Source: Mycogone perniciosa (lineage: Eukaryota; Ascomycota; Sordariomycetes; Hypocreales; Hypocreaceae). From it: 64,000 bases of DNA. Position 1 is the first letter of the stretch. Every line of letters starts with the position of its first letter. A model generated the notes under the pieces. That model worked only from the letters and a program-made list of their open reading frames with translations, was not told where the DNA came from and made no database searches. Where the stretch lies: the NCBI GenBank assembly GCA_025331125.1, contig JAOALB010000103.1:144099-208098 (forward strand), read 5' to 3'. A program made the position numbers and the translations under genes. Below are positions 34,426-45,196 of this stretch, one piece after another.

Positions 34426-34887
34426 CTAGCACGACCACATCTGCCTTATGAATGGTTCCAAGCCTCTGTCCGGCTCAATTGGCTCGTGACGACGGAGTCT
34501 ATTCAAACGCCGTCGTTTCAAGAGGATCAAATATAACCAAACTAGACCAATGGTGCAGCTAGGGTTGATAATCCCGAGGCCAATAACCCAACCATCCCAA
34601 AATGTGCCCTTGATAGGCATAACAAGAATAAATGCCAAGACGGAAAACGTGAAAGAAAAGGACAGTATAAAAGCGCTTATTCGTATGTCACCATCTGGTA
34701 ATCCGGGATCTTCTGCCGTGAAGACACATAGGCAGCTTGGTAGATTGAGCAGCTTCTGAAGTTGGCGGCCCCGCTGTATTATTATATCCCGTCGTCCAAC
34801 AACGTGCTCCTCGATCAGAAAGAGAAGACCACAAAGGCAGGTCCTGAAAACAAACTGTGCCAGGAATTCTTCTAGACAAGCCTCCAT
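34426..34887 (-). CDS. Small hypothetical membrane protein, 153 aa
   Basis: A single open frame from ATG (34887) to a stop at 34426. Three hydrophobic stretches stand out: about 8-25 (FLAQFVFRTCLCGLLFLI), about 71-93 (ISAFILSFSFTFSVLAFILV) and about 99-122 (WVIGLGIINPSCTIGLVWLY). A basic tail follows (LLKRRRLNRLRRH), so the C-terminus would be cytosolic by the positive-inside rule. No family recognised. It sits among broken genes, so it may itself be a remnant. The first five codons upstream (TTG start) are not counted. Confidence 0.4.
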   Translation of the reverse strand: MEACLEEFLAQFVFRTCLCGLLFLIEEHVVGRRDIIIQRGRQLQKLLNLPSCLCVFTAEDPGLPDGDIRISAFILSFSFTFSVLAFILVMPIKGTFWDGWVIGLGIINPSCTIGLVWLYLILLKRRRLNRLRRHEPIEPDRGLEPFIRQMWSC

Positions 34888-36657
34888 GGTGATGTTTAGA
34901 GGGAGCCGCCGGGACGAGACCAAGCGAGGTGAAGTTCGGATAGCATGGGAAATCCTGAAAGTGTTGGATAAGACTACTCGCTATCAACGATGGAGATCTG
35001 ATAGGGTTTCTGTAGGAGCAGAGTTTTCGAAAAGCCTACCTGGAGTAACTTTTGTAGGCAGGTTCAAAAATTCAAGAAACTTTACACTAAAGTCCCCAGC
35101 GATCTCTCACGTTTTAATCAGTGAAGTTAGGACCGTACTTGTGGTGGGTAGAAATTGATGAGTTCAATACAGGCCCCTTCTACCCACCTGCTGGTCGTTT
35201 CATCCCGGGCTTTAACAATCCTTCAATCTTGCCATAGTAAACTTAGTTTCTAGTTTCTTGTGATGGTGACAAGAAGAAACGCAAAGTCATAAACCGGTTC
35301 AAGCAACTGATGCATCACCCCCAAGTTACAATGGCAATCTTGTACAAGGCTATACATCCATCATCACGACTTTGGCAGGCGGACTCGATTGAAAGAAGGA
35401 TAAAGTTGGTGCCATTGGCCTTTATCAGGGCCACTATTGGAACTGGCAACGTGCGTGAGGAAGGAGTACATGCTCAGAGTCTGTCTTTTGACTGACAGTG
35501 CTTGCACTTGGAGTACGGTTGATTCTCAGTGTTCAACACACTTGATGATGACTTCGTGTCACAATTTTTGCAACCTTTTCACGTTCACCGTGATGTTAAC
35601 ACTGGAGCGGGTTGTGATGGTTGACTGCAATACCTTGTGCTTCTCTTTTGTTGCCAAGTATTCCGACCTCATCCCAAATCTGAGTTGCTGATATTGCACC
35701 ACCTCCAGTCAACTCGTGGCCTATTCTCAACTTTGAGCATTGCAGCTCATGGATTCTGTCTCGGCAGGCTTGAGGGATAAGTCTCCGTTCTTTTTCTCGT
35801 GTGGGATGTGGCTGACAGGAATATCCCAGTGACTCGTATCGGCTGCACCGACAAATGGATCCATTTATACCCCAATGCCGCTGCAGGAAGTCATCCATGG
35901 ATAGGGAGGGTTTAAAATGATGGAGGCTCACAATAAACAAGCTGAAACTTGTTAGTCATTGCTGGAATTGGCTGTTTGGACGACTTACTGACGGACGGTT
36001 GGGTGGTTAAAGAGGATACCAGATGTGTGTGGCAACGTGTTGAATAACAACCACAAGAGTTTTCCGTCTGCTAGTGTATTGTATTGTCTTCTTCCACTCA
36101 GCCGTCGTTGGTTGTATTTATGATCCATGCATTCAAACTGTTGGAGAGACGGTGCGAAGGGCAGCTTTTAGATAAGTAGCACTTGAATACAAGGGTACGT
36201 ACCCTGTCGGTATCAACCCTTTTTTTTTACCAACTTCATCGGATACAACCGTACTAGGACTCCGTACCAAGGGGTGCTGTCCGGCTCCGGCTCCCGGCTC
36301 CCCTCCGGCGGATCTCTTCACTTTCACTTTCAAGGACTTTAACCAAAGGGAAGTTCCATAGGGTATCCCTAAAACTTGCCTTGCAATGAATTCATCAATG
36401 AGACATTAGATTAAAGTTTATCGCTGAAATATCCCATGGTTATCAAGAGGTAGTCGAAACACTGTTAAATCATCATGAGATGTTGAAGGGGGCGGCTGAA
36501 CTCCTTCGGGGCGAATAATAATACATGCAAAGTGAGCGGCCAACGGTTGGCTGATGGCTTCCCGAGAGGGCAAATCACCGACCCCAGTCATGAAACCTGG
36601 TTGCGAGTAAAGTTGGGCACTGATTCATGCCCAAGTCTCTGGAATGTCGTCGACATG
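34888..36657. other. Intergenic, 1.8 kb
   Basis: No frame I can support: the longest, near 35596-35940 (minus), starts at TTG and has an odd Cys/His/Arg composition. A CGGCTCC iteration lies near 36280-36308. Nothing else seen. Confidence 0.55.
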
Positions 36658-39024
36658 CTACACGGCTGCCACCTTTACATCCTTCTGAGCTTCCTGAAGA
36701 ATGTCCCTCATCGAACCATACAGTTCCGGCTGCGGTTTCGACCATCTCTTACCATCTGGGAATACCTTTCTTCTCAGTCTATTAACCCATGGGATTAATG
36801 GCTGGTAGTATGGTGTGAAAAGTCGCTCTGAAGTCATAAGAAAATCTTTCTCGTCATCAATCACACCCTTTTTAGACCCAACCAGCTTATTATCGCCCTC
36901 GTAATTCCAGCTTTCAAACTCAGTGGCCCCAATATCTATACCTGGTCCACTGTAGTGCACGCATATCCACAACAGTACCCAGAAAAATGACTCCAGGTCA
37001 TGCATGAATGAGTGTTGTTCCCCTAGCAGGGCCCCAATAGCCATGAATGCCCTCGTGCCTGTTTTTCCCTTTGCTCCCGATGTGACTTCCCTCTGCAATT
37101 TTATTGCAAGGTCCAGGTCGATCAAAAAAGCCGTATATAGAGGATTCACCTCATCCTCATTGATCATCAGGTTGTTGATGGAGATATCTCTATGAAGGAG
37201 ACCAGCCTTATACAATGACTCGTGTCCTTCGATACAGCGCTCAAGAGCAGCAAGCAAAGCAACTCGAGAGCTCGCCTTATAGATTGGCTTCCCATAGTCA
37301 CGAAGCACAATACGGCGATGCACTCGGTTTAGTTGCGTGTTAACGCTGGCCTTTGTTGAAGATGCTAAATAGGGTCGCTTGCTAGGCGGCAAAGTGGCAT
37401 CAGTTTCGCTAGACGCTCGCTTTGTACCAGCGCTGCCGCTGTGACCTTGGCGCAAAAGACTAGACGCGCTCGCACTTGATGGTAAGGTAGGGAGTTCTGG
37501 TCGGTAATTCATAGCTTTTGTGACGTCTAGTCCCCTTCGAACATTATTTCGAACATCGTCTTCGGTGCCGCCAACACGAACAGTTTCGTGGTGGTAATAT
37601 CGGGCCATATTAATTACGCCTCTCGCCGTCGCCTCCCGGAGGAGTTCTCCCTCTTCGACCCGGTCTGTGTATTGCCATGAGTCCTTGATAACAAGCAGTG
37701 TCTGCGGATCGTCTTCGGGATGGGCTTTCCAACATGTCGTTGCCCGACCCGCAATACAACGTGCTCGCTTCATGACCTCGTCAATGACTAGACGCTCTAT
37801 CCGGCCGTTCCGTTCGATCTCAATATACTGCTTGCCACCGGACGCCAAAATAGTAGGGTCAAACCCAAGATCTTCCTCGTTTATCCAGAGAAACCCAAGG
37901 ATTGTGGCCACAAACTGTAGCGCACCATCCTGGTTGTTGATGTCGAATTGTTCTGAAGCGATCCCCCCGAGCCGGTCAAACTCCCACAACCTCATACGAG
38001 AGCCACAGAGAGTAAAGCCTAAGACAAAGCGACGCGTGGGTTGGGCTGCGAGGACCTCTCTTGCGTACGTTGCGAGATCAATCCATGCTATCGACGCCTT
38101 GTCGGCAGCTGGGTTGCTTTTTAGTTCACCGGGCACTAGGATATGTTGCCATCGATATCTAAAATCCTCGTTCGGCTTAGGCTTATATGTGATATCGCTG
38201 TTAACGAAGCCAATATCCATACTGCGCTTCCCTGTAGAGCCTGGCAGTGGCGTCTTAGGCTGTGCTAATAGCTTTCGTCGACTTGGCGAGGGCGAAATAT
38301 GCCCCGAAGCGAATGCTTCTAGCTTCGGGATTAATTTGCCAAACCAAGTCAATACCTCGCCCTCTTTTGCACCTGCTGGCCACCCGGTCCACCCCTCATT
38401 GCCGAAAAGAGGATTGTTGCCTTCAGTACATTTGCGGAAGACTGCCGTAGTAACTGTCTCTAGATTTGGCATAACTCCGAAGAAGAAAGTTTTGTGGAAA
38501 TGCGGAACTCCGGAATAGAGAGGTCCAAGTTCCACTTTAAGGATCTTGTCCACATCCTGGCGGAATTCCGACGAGTTTATGATGCCACTCGTGTTTTGAC
38601 TCCATGGCGTCTGCTGGGTCGAGGTGGCTATCGGTCTGGGGGGAGGCGTTGGCTCGACAGCGGCAATAGACACAAGGTCCCAGATCAATGCATCCTGAGA
38701 CTCGTCATCAAGCGCTGCCTTAAGGAGAGGTTTGATACGGTCGTAGTCGAAGTCGTCGGATATAACAGCAGAGAGAAGTTGCAATAGATCCCTTTGGACC
38801 ACTCCACGACCCGTCCGGGAAGCCAGTAGACTGGCAGCAGGGAGGTTTTGTAGCGCAACCAAAAGATTAAGAGAAAGGCGTTGAAGGCGTGGCGAATCCT
38901 CCTTACCTTCATCATCAAGCTGAATAGGTGGATCTATACAAAAGCTTCTGCTCAGGTCACGAAAGGCATCGAGTCCGATCCCAATAGGGTGCTCGTTGAT
39001 AATTTTTGATCTGGTTTGGTCCAT
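36658..39024 (-). CDS. FunK1-family fungal protein kinase, 788 aa, single exon
   Basis: Uninterrupted ATG-to-TAG frame. The N-terminal 280 residues are helical and of unknown fold. The kinase-like region starts near 285 (DFRYRWQHILVPGELK). It continues through RRFVLGFTLCGSRMRLWEFD and a long insert rich in Ser/Pro (about 490-580). The catalytic loop near 611 is HRDISINNLMIN. Then FLIDLDLAIKL takes the place of DFG, followed by GTRAFMAIGAL and HDLESFFWVLLWICVHY. These are the FunK1 hallmarks. The metal-binding Asp is present as DLD, as is usual in this family, so activity is plausible. FunK1 genes are expanded and vary in number among fungi, and substrates are mostly unknown. It is divergent from the kinase-like gene at 39650. 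Confidence 0.93.
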   Translation of the reverse strand: MDQTRSKIINEHPIGIGLDAFRDLSRSFCIDPPIQLDDEGKEDSPRLQRLSLNLLVALQNLPAASLLASRTGRGVVQRDLLQLLSAVISDDFDYDRIKPLLKAALDDESQDALIWDLVSIAAVEPTPPPRPIATSTQQTPWSQNTSGIINSSEFRQDVDKILKVELGPLYSGVPHFHKTFFFGVMPNLETVTTAVFRKCTEGNNPLFGNEGWTGWPAGAKEGEVLTWFGKLIPKLEAFASGHISPSPSRRKLLAQPKTPLPGSTGKRSMDIGFVNSDITYKPKPNEDFRYRWQHILVPGELKSNPAADKASIAWIDLATYAREVLAAQPTRRFVLGFTLCGSRMRLWEFDRLGGIASEQFDINNQDGALQFVATILGFLWINEEDLGFDPTILASGGKQYIEIERNGRIERLVIDEVMKRARCIAGRATTCWKAHPEDDPQTLLVIKDSWQYTDRVEEGELLREATARGVINMARYYHHETVRVGGTEDDVRNNVRRGLDVTKAMNYRPELPTLPSSASASSLLRQGHSGSAGTKRASSETDATLPPSKRPYLASSTKASVNTQLNRVHRRIVLRDYGKPIYKASSRVALLAALERCIEGHESLYKAGLLHRDISINNLMINEDEVNPLYTAFLIDLDLAIKLQREVTSGAKGKTGTRAFMAIGALLGEQHSFMHDLESFFWVLLWICVHYSGPGIDIGATEFESWNYEGDNKLVGSKKGVIDDEKDFLMTSERLFTPYYQPLIPWVNRLRRKVFPDGKRWSKPQPELYGSMRDILQEAQKDVKVAAV

Positions 39025-39649
39025 GGCGAGGACCCGTTTGCTAGGTATGCCATGATATATGTGCCTTGAGAGCTTGAAAGGATGAAGCGCGCCAGAGTCG
39101 CGAAGTATGTACTACAGGGAACATTAGTCAGCACATCATTAGCGCTTATTACCCCAGATTACTCCCATTACCATGGCAAGGGGGTGATGGAAGAAATGAG
39201 GGACTGCAAAAAGATAGTAATCTGTTTTAATGATAGTAATCTGTTGTAACGAGGGTAATCTATTGCAATGAAGGTAATATTTTGCAATAAGGGTAATATA
39301 GGGCAATCGGAGTTGTTATATAGCTATATATAGTAGTACTTAGTACGAAGTGATGTGTTTGTGGTCCCGCTTTTTTGTCACCCACTTGCATGGAGAACTC
39401 TCATTGTTATAATAACTTATCCATTGGTTGTTTACTCTGTATAACACTATGATATAACAGCAAAATCTCCGAATACACTACCATCAGTTAATAACCACCT
39501 AGGAGCATTAGGATCCCCATGTCTTTCGCGGCCCACGGTTCATCTCCTTAACTACAACGGCCTTGCTATAACCAAGCGCATCTACGACTCTGAAACCCCT
39601 GGTTCTTAATCACTCAACAGCCTTGTAACGCAACTACGCTGGAAAAAAG
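39025..39649. promoter_or_regulatory. Divergent promoter region between FunK1 and kinase-like gene
   Basis: 625 bases separate two start codons that face away from each other. It contains the 5 x 19-bp repeat listed separately, several ATTACC/GGTAAT words on both strands, and an A/T-rich core. Co-regulation is inferred only from layout. Confidence 0.5.
39213..39307. repeat. Five tandem imperfect 19-bp repeats
   Basis: Units at 39213-39231, 39232-39250, 39251-39269, 39270-39288 and 39289-39307, each of form GAnRGTAATnTnnnGnAAn. GTAAT sits at the same offset in all five. Units 1 and 2 differ at two positions; later ones drift more. The register is exact with no insertion. Confidence 0.85.
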
Positions 39650-40552
39650 ATGGCTTGCATCTCTGATGCCGCAGCTAATTCATCCAATATCATTCCAAAA
39701 ACCAATATTGAGGTCCTGAAACAGGAGATCTGGGAAGATGAAGCCATGTATCGTATCCGCGCTGGAGAGAGAGTACACTACATCAATTTTACCATTCCTG
39801 TGCATCCCAACCCCATTTTCGACAAACTCACTCTATGTCGTCCCTACCTTTTGATCCCAAAACTCCCGCCATTTCCAAACTCAGACTGGACAACCATGCA
39901 GGTAGTAGTTGGGGGGCATGGCGACGACATCGAATCTACCATCTCTTATGAACCGCTCGATCGGGTGCAGTCACCTTGGCATCCTCAGCACATCGAGGTC
40001 CTCTCCTTGAAACGGATATCCAGCTACAAGCCACGCGTGGATGAGGTCGAGTTCGAGGGCCGGACAGCAATCGCTAAGATAGCCATTTTGAAGCAGTGGA
40101 TTCCGCAGATCGAACACGAGACAAAAGTGTATGAGATCATCACCAACAGCCAGTGCCTGGACAGCCCTCCTATTGCACCCGCGTTCATTGGCCACCTGAC
40201 TGAGCAGGGTCGAGTAATGGGCTTCCTGATGGAAAAGATTGAAGGGGACTATGCTTCACTGGCTGACTTACCAAAGTGCGAGGTGGCATTACGCAGGCTG
40301 CATGGTATGGGCTTACTTCACGGAGACGCGAACCGCTATAACTTCGTGGTGGAACGGTTAACGGGCCACGTGAAGATGATTGACTTTGAGCATGTTGAGT
40401 TGTACGATGAAGAGAAGGCACGGTTGGAACTTGAGGAACTCAAGGCCCAGTTGACTGAGGAAACCGGAAGAGGCGCATCGGTGATGGTTGTGAATGGAGT
40501 TGAGAAAGGACCATGTGCAACACCGATTCCGTACTTTCATCCTCCAAGTTAG
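39650..40552 (+). CDS. Kinase-like (APH/RIO-like fold) fungal protein, 300 aa, single exon
   Basis: ATG in context AAAGATGG; open to TAG. The N-terminal 100 residues are beta-rich and non-kinase. A Lys in ALAKIAIL-like FEGRTAIAKIAILKQW (about 140-150) is a candidate ATP-contact residue. About 223-236 reads GLLHGDANRYNFVV, equivalent to HxDxxxxN of the catalytic loop. About 243-251 reads KMIDFEHVE, equivalent to DFG, as in aminoglycoside-phosphotransferase/RIO-like kinases. In fungal databases similar proteins are often mislabelled alpha-galactosidase A. The tail after DFE is short (about 50 residues), so the C-lobe is reduced. Substrate unknown. Confidence 0.82.
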   Translation: MACISDAAANSSNIIPKTNIEVLKQEIWEDEAMYRIRAGERVHYINFTIPVHPNPIFDKLTLCRPYLLIPKLPPFPNSDWTTMQVVVGGHGDDIESTISYEPLDRVQSPWHPQHIEVLSLKRISSYKPRVDEVEFEGRTAIAKIAILKQWIPQIEHETKVYEIITNSQCLDSPPIAPAFIGHLTEQGRVMGFLMEKIEGDYASLADLPKCEVALRRLHGMGLLHGDANRYNFVVERLTGHVKMIDFEHVELYDEEKARLELEELKAQLTEETGRGASVMVVNGVEKGPCATPIPYFHPPS

Positions 40553-41114
40553 TGCTTGAGATTAATACAGATGTTCACCTGCTTTGTGTCCTCTACAACA
40601 GGTTCGCCTTTTGAACTTCGCACCACTGATCATTATAATATAATAATATTAGAACCTCTTTATAAAAAAGAAAACTATCCGACACTTCTCCTCGTTAATT
40701 TTCTTACGAGTAACCGGGTCCTCATGGCTTCGGAATCAATTCATCTTCCATCTCATGGACCCAGAAACACCAAGGACTATGAAAGCGAAAAGAGTTCAAC
40801 CCTCAGTGCACAGAAAGTCCTTGTGGTTTCTCCCAAAGAGACAAGACGTCCAGTATAAGAGATGAATCATCATGCAACACACAGAGACGCCTCGACGAGC
40901 ACCATGATGGGCAAGTTCTTCATTATCTAGGTAGTACACATATAATACACCCATATTTACCATCCACCAACTCAAGGTATCAAAACAAAATAGTACACCA
41001 AACATCCATCCCCTATACTCCGTACACCCAATTTTAAATTCCGGACATCCTCCTCTTTCTCATGTCAGCGTTGTCTATCAAGACCCTATCCGCAAATCAC
41101 CCACCATCACCACA
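40553..41114. other. Convergent 3' region, 0.56 kb
   Basis: A/T-rich; TACTCCGTA at 41016-41024. Nothing else seen. Confidence 0.55.
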
Positions 41115-42724
41115 TTATTGACCAAGGAACCCTCTTCTCTTGTTTCTTCCCCTTTCTGATCCCACAGCATCGATCTTGACAGCCACCAGAACGCACTCAA
41201 CAGCGCTTTTGCCGCCGTTACTTCCTTGAATGCGTAACCGCCACTGGCCTGTGTTAATAGCCCACACTTGGCCCTCAGCCGGGTAGCCACCATCGCCATT
41301 GTCATCGGTTCGACGTCTCTTCCGCGGGTTCCCATTAGGACCAGAATCACCAGAGATTGAAGGCGTGTCCGCAAATTCACCCCCAACGGATGTCAGGTCG
41401 TAATCCCCGCCGTCAAGAACAATAGAAGTTTCAGACTCGAATGCGATGCGCACAAGATCATCACTCAGTGGTGTGTTCCCAGGAGTCGCTGGCTGGGATC
41501 CCGCACCACCAGCTGCCATGAGGAGACCCAACGGCTGGGTAGTCGGCGGTAGGTTGAGCTTAGTTGCAATCACTTCCAGCAGCCTCGCAAACCTAGCCCT
41601 CGTATCCCTGAAGAATTCAGCCCTTGGGCCTTCAGCCGTGAAGTGAATCTTTGTCGCATTGCATCCAATCTCGAGCACCAGCTCCGCGGGCCGCTCATCC
41701 ACGTACGGGCGTGCATAGGTAACGTGTCTGAACCCGTCAGCATCATCTGGCGCTACGCTGATACCACTCTTCTGCAAGTTTTCTAGCCGCAGTGTTATCT
41801 CGTCGAGCTGCCGCAGCGGGTTGAATGTGATGGAATGGGGAATCAGTTGCTGCTCAAGCCCCTTGAAGTGAAAGTATCGTGCGTCACGCAGCAAGTCCTG
41901 TCGATGTGCCTCGTCGCGGATGCGCACGGGGTACCCGCGAAGCAGACGTAGCAGGTCGGCGAATGTGTTGGCCTCGCGATTAGGCACTGACGGAGGAAGG
42001 ATAGACGGTGGGCGTATGAGACCCTCTCGGTCGAGGCCGGGGAACAGCTCATTCGGCTGCGAGAAGAAGAGCGCGAAGCCTAGGGAGAAGTAGTTTGGAG
42101 AGTTGGCAGGATCGGTGAGGACGTCGCGCGGGATCTGGAATTCGCGATGGCCGATGGAGATGAAGATGCTCTCCTCGCCGAGCTGGGAGATCAGCTTGGG
42201 GACTGCGCATCAAACTGTGTCAGCAAATGTTTGTCTCTTCCCCAGCTGAGGAGGCGAAGACACATACGGCTGTAGAACTGCGCATCTGCAAACAGGCGCA
42301 CAAAGTGCGTCCCATCTCTCGGCTTCACATGGTAACCCTGAAGATGTAGCGCAATATCGCGAAACGTAGTCGGGTCGCGATCAATGTAGAGCGTCCGGAT
42401 ACATGACGAAGGATCCTCGCCCCTCTCCTCAGCGTTCTTAATCTGACACAGGAAGTATTGCGAAAAATACGACGGCGCTACAACCACAGACTCAGTTCAA
42501 GTCAGCCACCAGCAACACCACACACACATAGATAAGTCAAACGCGCGCGACGAACCGTCAGACGAGATGGATGCGCCAGAGAGCTTGAACAGCTCGCCAC
42601 CAATCTGGATGGGAAAGACGCGTTCGCGAGGGAGGATCTGGGGGATCTTGGAGATGGTCGCCTCTGTCGGCTGCGAGAGCACGGGCACCGAGCTGTGCAC
42701 GTCACTCGGGCTCGCGGAGACCAT
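41115..42724 (-). CDS. BTB/POZ (potassium-channel T1-type) domain protein, 488 aa, 3 exons
   Basis: Exons run 42724-42556, 42477-42268 and 42202-41115 (1467 nt). A first BTB/T1 domain spans about 38-140: FPIQIGGELFKLSGASISSD, APSYFSQYFL, LYIDRDPTTFRDIALHLQGY and FVRLFADAQFYSL. A second, related segment follows: SIFISIGHREFQIPRDVL, NYFSLGFALFF, TFADLLRLLRGYPVRIRDE and LLRDARYFHFKGLEQQLIPH. The protein therefore holds two tandem BTB-like units. The C-terminal part is mixed, with a likely nuclear signal near 415 (NPRKRRRTDD). Some fungal proteins of this build are called growth-regulation proteins related to yeast Whi2; I consider that possible but unproven. A ligase-adaptor role is also possible. 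Confidence 0.87.
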
Positions 42725-43263
42725 TTCTGGGTCGAGACGGACGTCGAAGGATGTGTTTGCGGCGATAAGGGGGCGAAGGAGCGTTGTCGGTGGAGGATTG
42801 TTACCCCGGTCGCGATTCGATAGAGAGTGTGAGGCCAGGCGAGTTTGGAGCAGGCGGTTAAAATGCTTCAGTATCCATCTACATTCCGTTATTGAAAGAA
42901 CCCCATGCTGGAACTCCAGACGAGGACAGCCCCAGATGGTAATCCTAGTAGTAGTATGAGAATATACGGAGTACTAGTAAGTGAAACTCTGACGGCCCTT
43001 CGCAACGGCATCTTATCCGGGTCGAGGCCGAAGTTGGGGCCCCACGACCGGGCACAGTGTGCGGGCCGGACAAATTAACCTCCGATGAGACATGGTATGA
43101 ATAAGTGCTTACTATGAACTTTGATCTTAAATGTAATCTGAACACACATGACATGCTTGTCCAGACGTTCATCTTCGTGTTCCATATCTTGTAATGTGCC
43201 GCATAGCCGTGGCCCAGAACGTTGCACATACTTCGTACCTCTGACAGCATATTGCCGAACGAA
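42725..43263. other. Intergenic, 0.54 kb
   Basis: Promoter of the BTB gene and 3' side of RFC3. TACGGAGTA at 42965-42973 within an AGTAGTAGTA-type patch. Nothing else seen. Confidence 0.55.
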
Positions 43264-44564
43264 CTATCGGCCCATTAGTTCCACTCCTCCTCGCACAACT
43301 CCGACCACTGCGCCCGTCTGGACCATCTCACTGCCTCCCCCGGCTACCCTGTGCTCGATCTCTGCCAAACCATCCAGCCATGTAATCATCACCTCTGGGC
43401 CAACCTCCAGCTTGGCCAACTGCTCTGATAGCGCAGTGATGATATCTGCCAGCGCCAACCCTTGCGTCGTCTTCAATGCATTGATAGTGTTCAGGCAGCT
43501 CGTCACATCCGACGTGCTCAGCAGCGTCTCCATGATGTCCTTGATAGCATCGGGTTGCGGTGCCGCAATGCAGTTGTAGATGGTTTCCGTTGTAATCGTA
43601 TCGCGCTTTATCTCGCTTTCTGGTGGCTTCGGCTCATTCTTTAATCTCAGCGGCGTGCCTGGTTCTCCATTAGCGTCTCAACGTCGATATAAGCAGGGAT
43701 AGCTTCATCACTCACTCGATGCGTGGCATGCCTGCAGCACATTCAGTGCTCTTCGCATATCTCCCTTGCTCAATTTCACCAGTGCATCAACAGCCTCTGC
43801 CCCGATCTTGACATTCTCCTCCTCCACCACCTTCTCCACTAGTACCCTGATATCTCCCTCCTTCAACGGGCTAAACCTGAACCTCGTACACCGAGACAGC
43901 AGTGCCGGGCTCAGCTTATGCGCATAATTGGCAATGATGCAGAACCGCGTGTTTGCCGTGTACTTTTCCATAATTCTTCGCAGCGCCATCTGTGCCGTAT
44001 TGGTCATGGCATCCGCCTCATCCAGGATGATAAGCTTGAACCCAGCAATGGAATTTGTCTTGGCCGAAGCCCCCCCCATCGAAAAGATCTGCTTGGTACT
44101 CGCAAATGTCTTGATCTGCTCTCGCACTACGTCAATGCCTCGATCGTCGGATGCATTGAGCTCAAGCACCATCTGCCGCATATTGGCTGTTCCGTAGATG
44201 CGCCGCGCTAGGGCGAGGATCGTAGACGTCTTTCCGGTACCGGGTGGTCCGTACAGGAGCAGATGGGGGAGTCGATTCGATTCGACAAATTTATTGATGG
44301 TAGCTAGGATATCTTGGTGACCTGATACGTCGTCGAGCGAGACTGGTCGGTACTTTTCGACCCTTGGGAATCATTGTCAGTCTTTCCATGTCATTACACA
44401 CAAGTAAACTAATTAATAGGGTATTCTCACCATGGTAAGCTGTCTTCTGCCTCAACTGGAAGATTGGCAGCGCTTCGTTTGCCCTTGGTATTCTCGGATG
44501 AAAATGTGATGTCGTTTGACGGTCCAGGACCATCGACGTCCATCTCGTCCTCAAAGTCTGACAT
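43264..44564 (-). CDS. RFC3: Replication factor C small subunit RFC3 (human RFC5 ortholog), 391 aa, 3 exons
   Basis: Exons run 44564-44431, 44362-43716 and 43658-43264 (1176 nt). It is a subunit of the five-membered clamp loader that opens PCNA onto primed DNA. An acidic N-terminal extension (MSDFEDEMDVDG) precedes the AAA+ core starting WVEKYRPVSLDDV at 45. Walker A is GPPGTGKT (83-90), Walker B LIILDEAD (155-162), and the RFC SRC motif is at 201-203 (LLSRCTRFRFSPL). RFCIIANYAHKLSPALL and ETIYNCIAAPQPDAIK identify the Rfc3 (yeast) class rather than Rfc2 or Rfc4. The C-terminal collar domain is complete. The upstream region contains a doubled TACTCCGTA (44695-44710). Confidence 0.95.
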
Positions 44565-45196
44565 TGTGCTGAAAGTTGTGGCAAGAATATCCTCTCAATA
44601 TATGGTGGTAATATGGTGGTTTCTTCCGATTCTTGATTGCTCGTGGCAGAGCTACAGAATGACCAAGTGGGAGGCTGCGAAAGTCGGCGAAAGGTACTCC
44701 GTACTCCGTAATATCTCAAGGTTGAATAGTATGGAGCACAAGGCAACGCGCTTCACCGCGCCGAGACGTGTTTCCGCCCATTAAAATCCCTGTCTCTGCG
44801 CCACGCCATTCAGCCACATACCTCAGTGCTGCGTACTGCTAGTACTAATAGTAGTACTACTACTTGGTACATCAACTCTGTAGAATTCAGGCCATGGTGC
44901 TTCCTTTTATTTACTTCTTCTCTAGAGTAGAGTGTACCGGGTAGTCAATGTTTAATCAATTCACAAATACACAGCTAATTGAAACATACTCCATCCTCAT
45001 TAACGCAGTAAAACCACCGGGGTCAGGATGCTGGCTACCTTTTTACACAACATGCCGCTTGCTCTGTATCAACAGCCCACATAGCTCCAACCCTCCCAGC
45101 TCGTAACGCCTGATATCACCCATATGTTCATCAGATAGGAATTCTAGAAGCCTTCCCTCGTTGCTCGTTCATTATTATCGTAATGGCTGTCCGATC
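44565..45196. other. Intergenic, 0.63 kb
   Basis: RFC3 promoter and 3' end of the phosphatase gene. It holds two overlapping TACTCCGTA (44695-44703, 44702-44710) and a TAGTACTA-rich patch near 44839-44866. No gene seen. Confidence 0.55.

Noticed and set aside
37667..38518. 283-codon plus-strand frame
   Set aside because: It lies wholly antisense to the FunK1 kinase coding sequence and starts within it; composition is that of a complementary shadow.
32885..40552. A biosynthetic or defence gene cluster
   Set aside because: Only kinase-like genes and relics are present; no synthase, transporter, NLR or transcription factor nearby.
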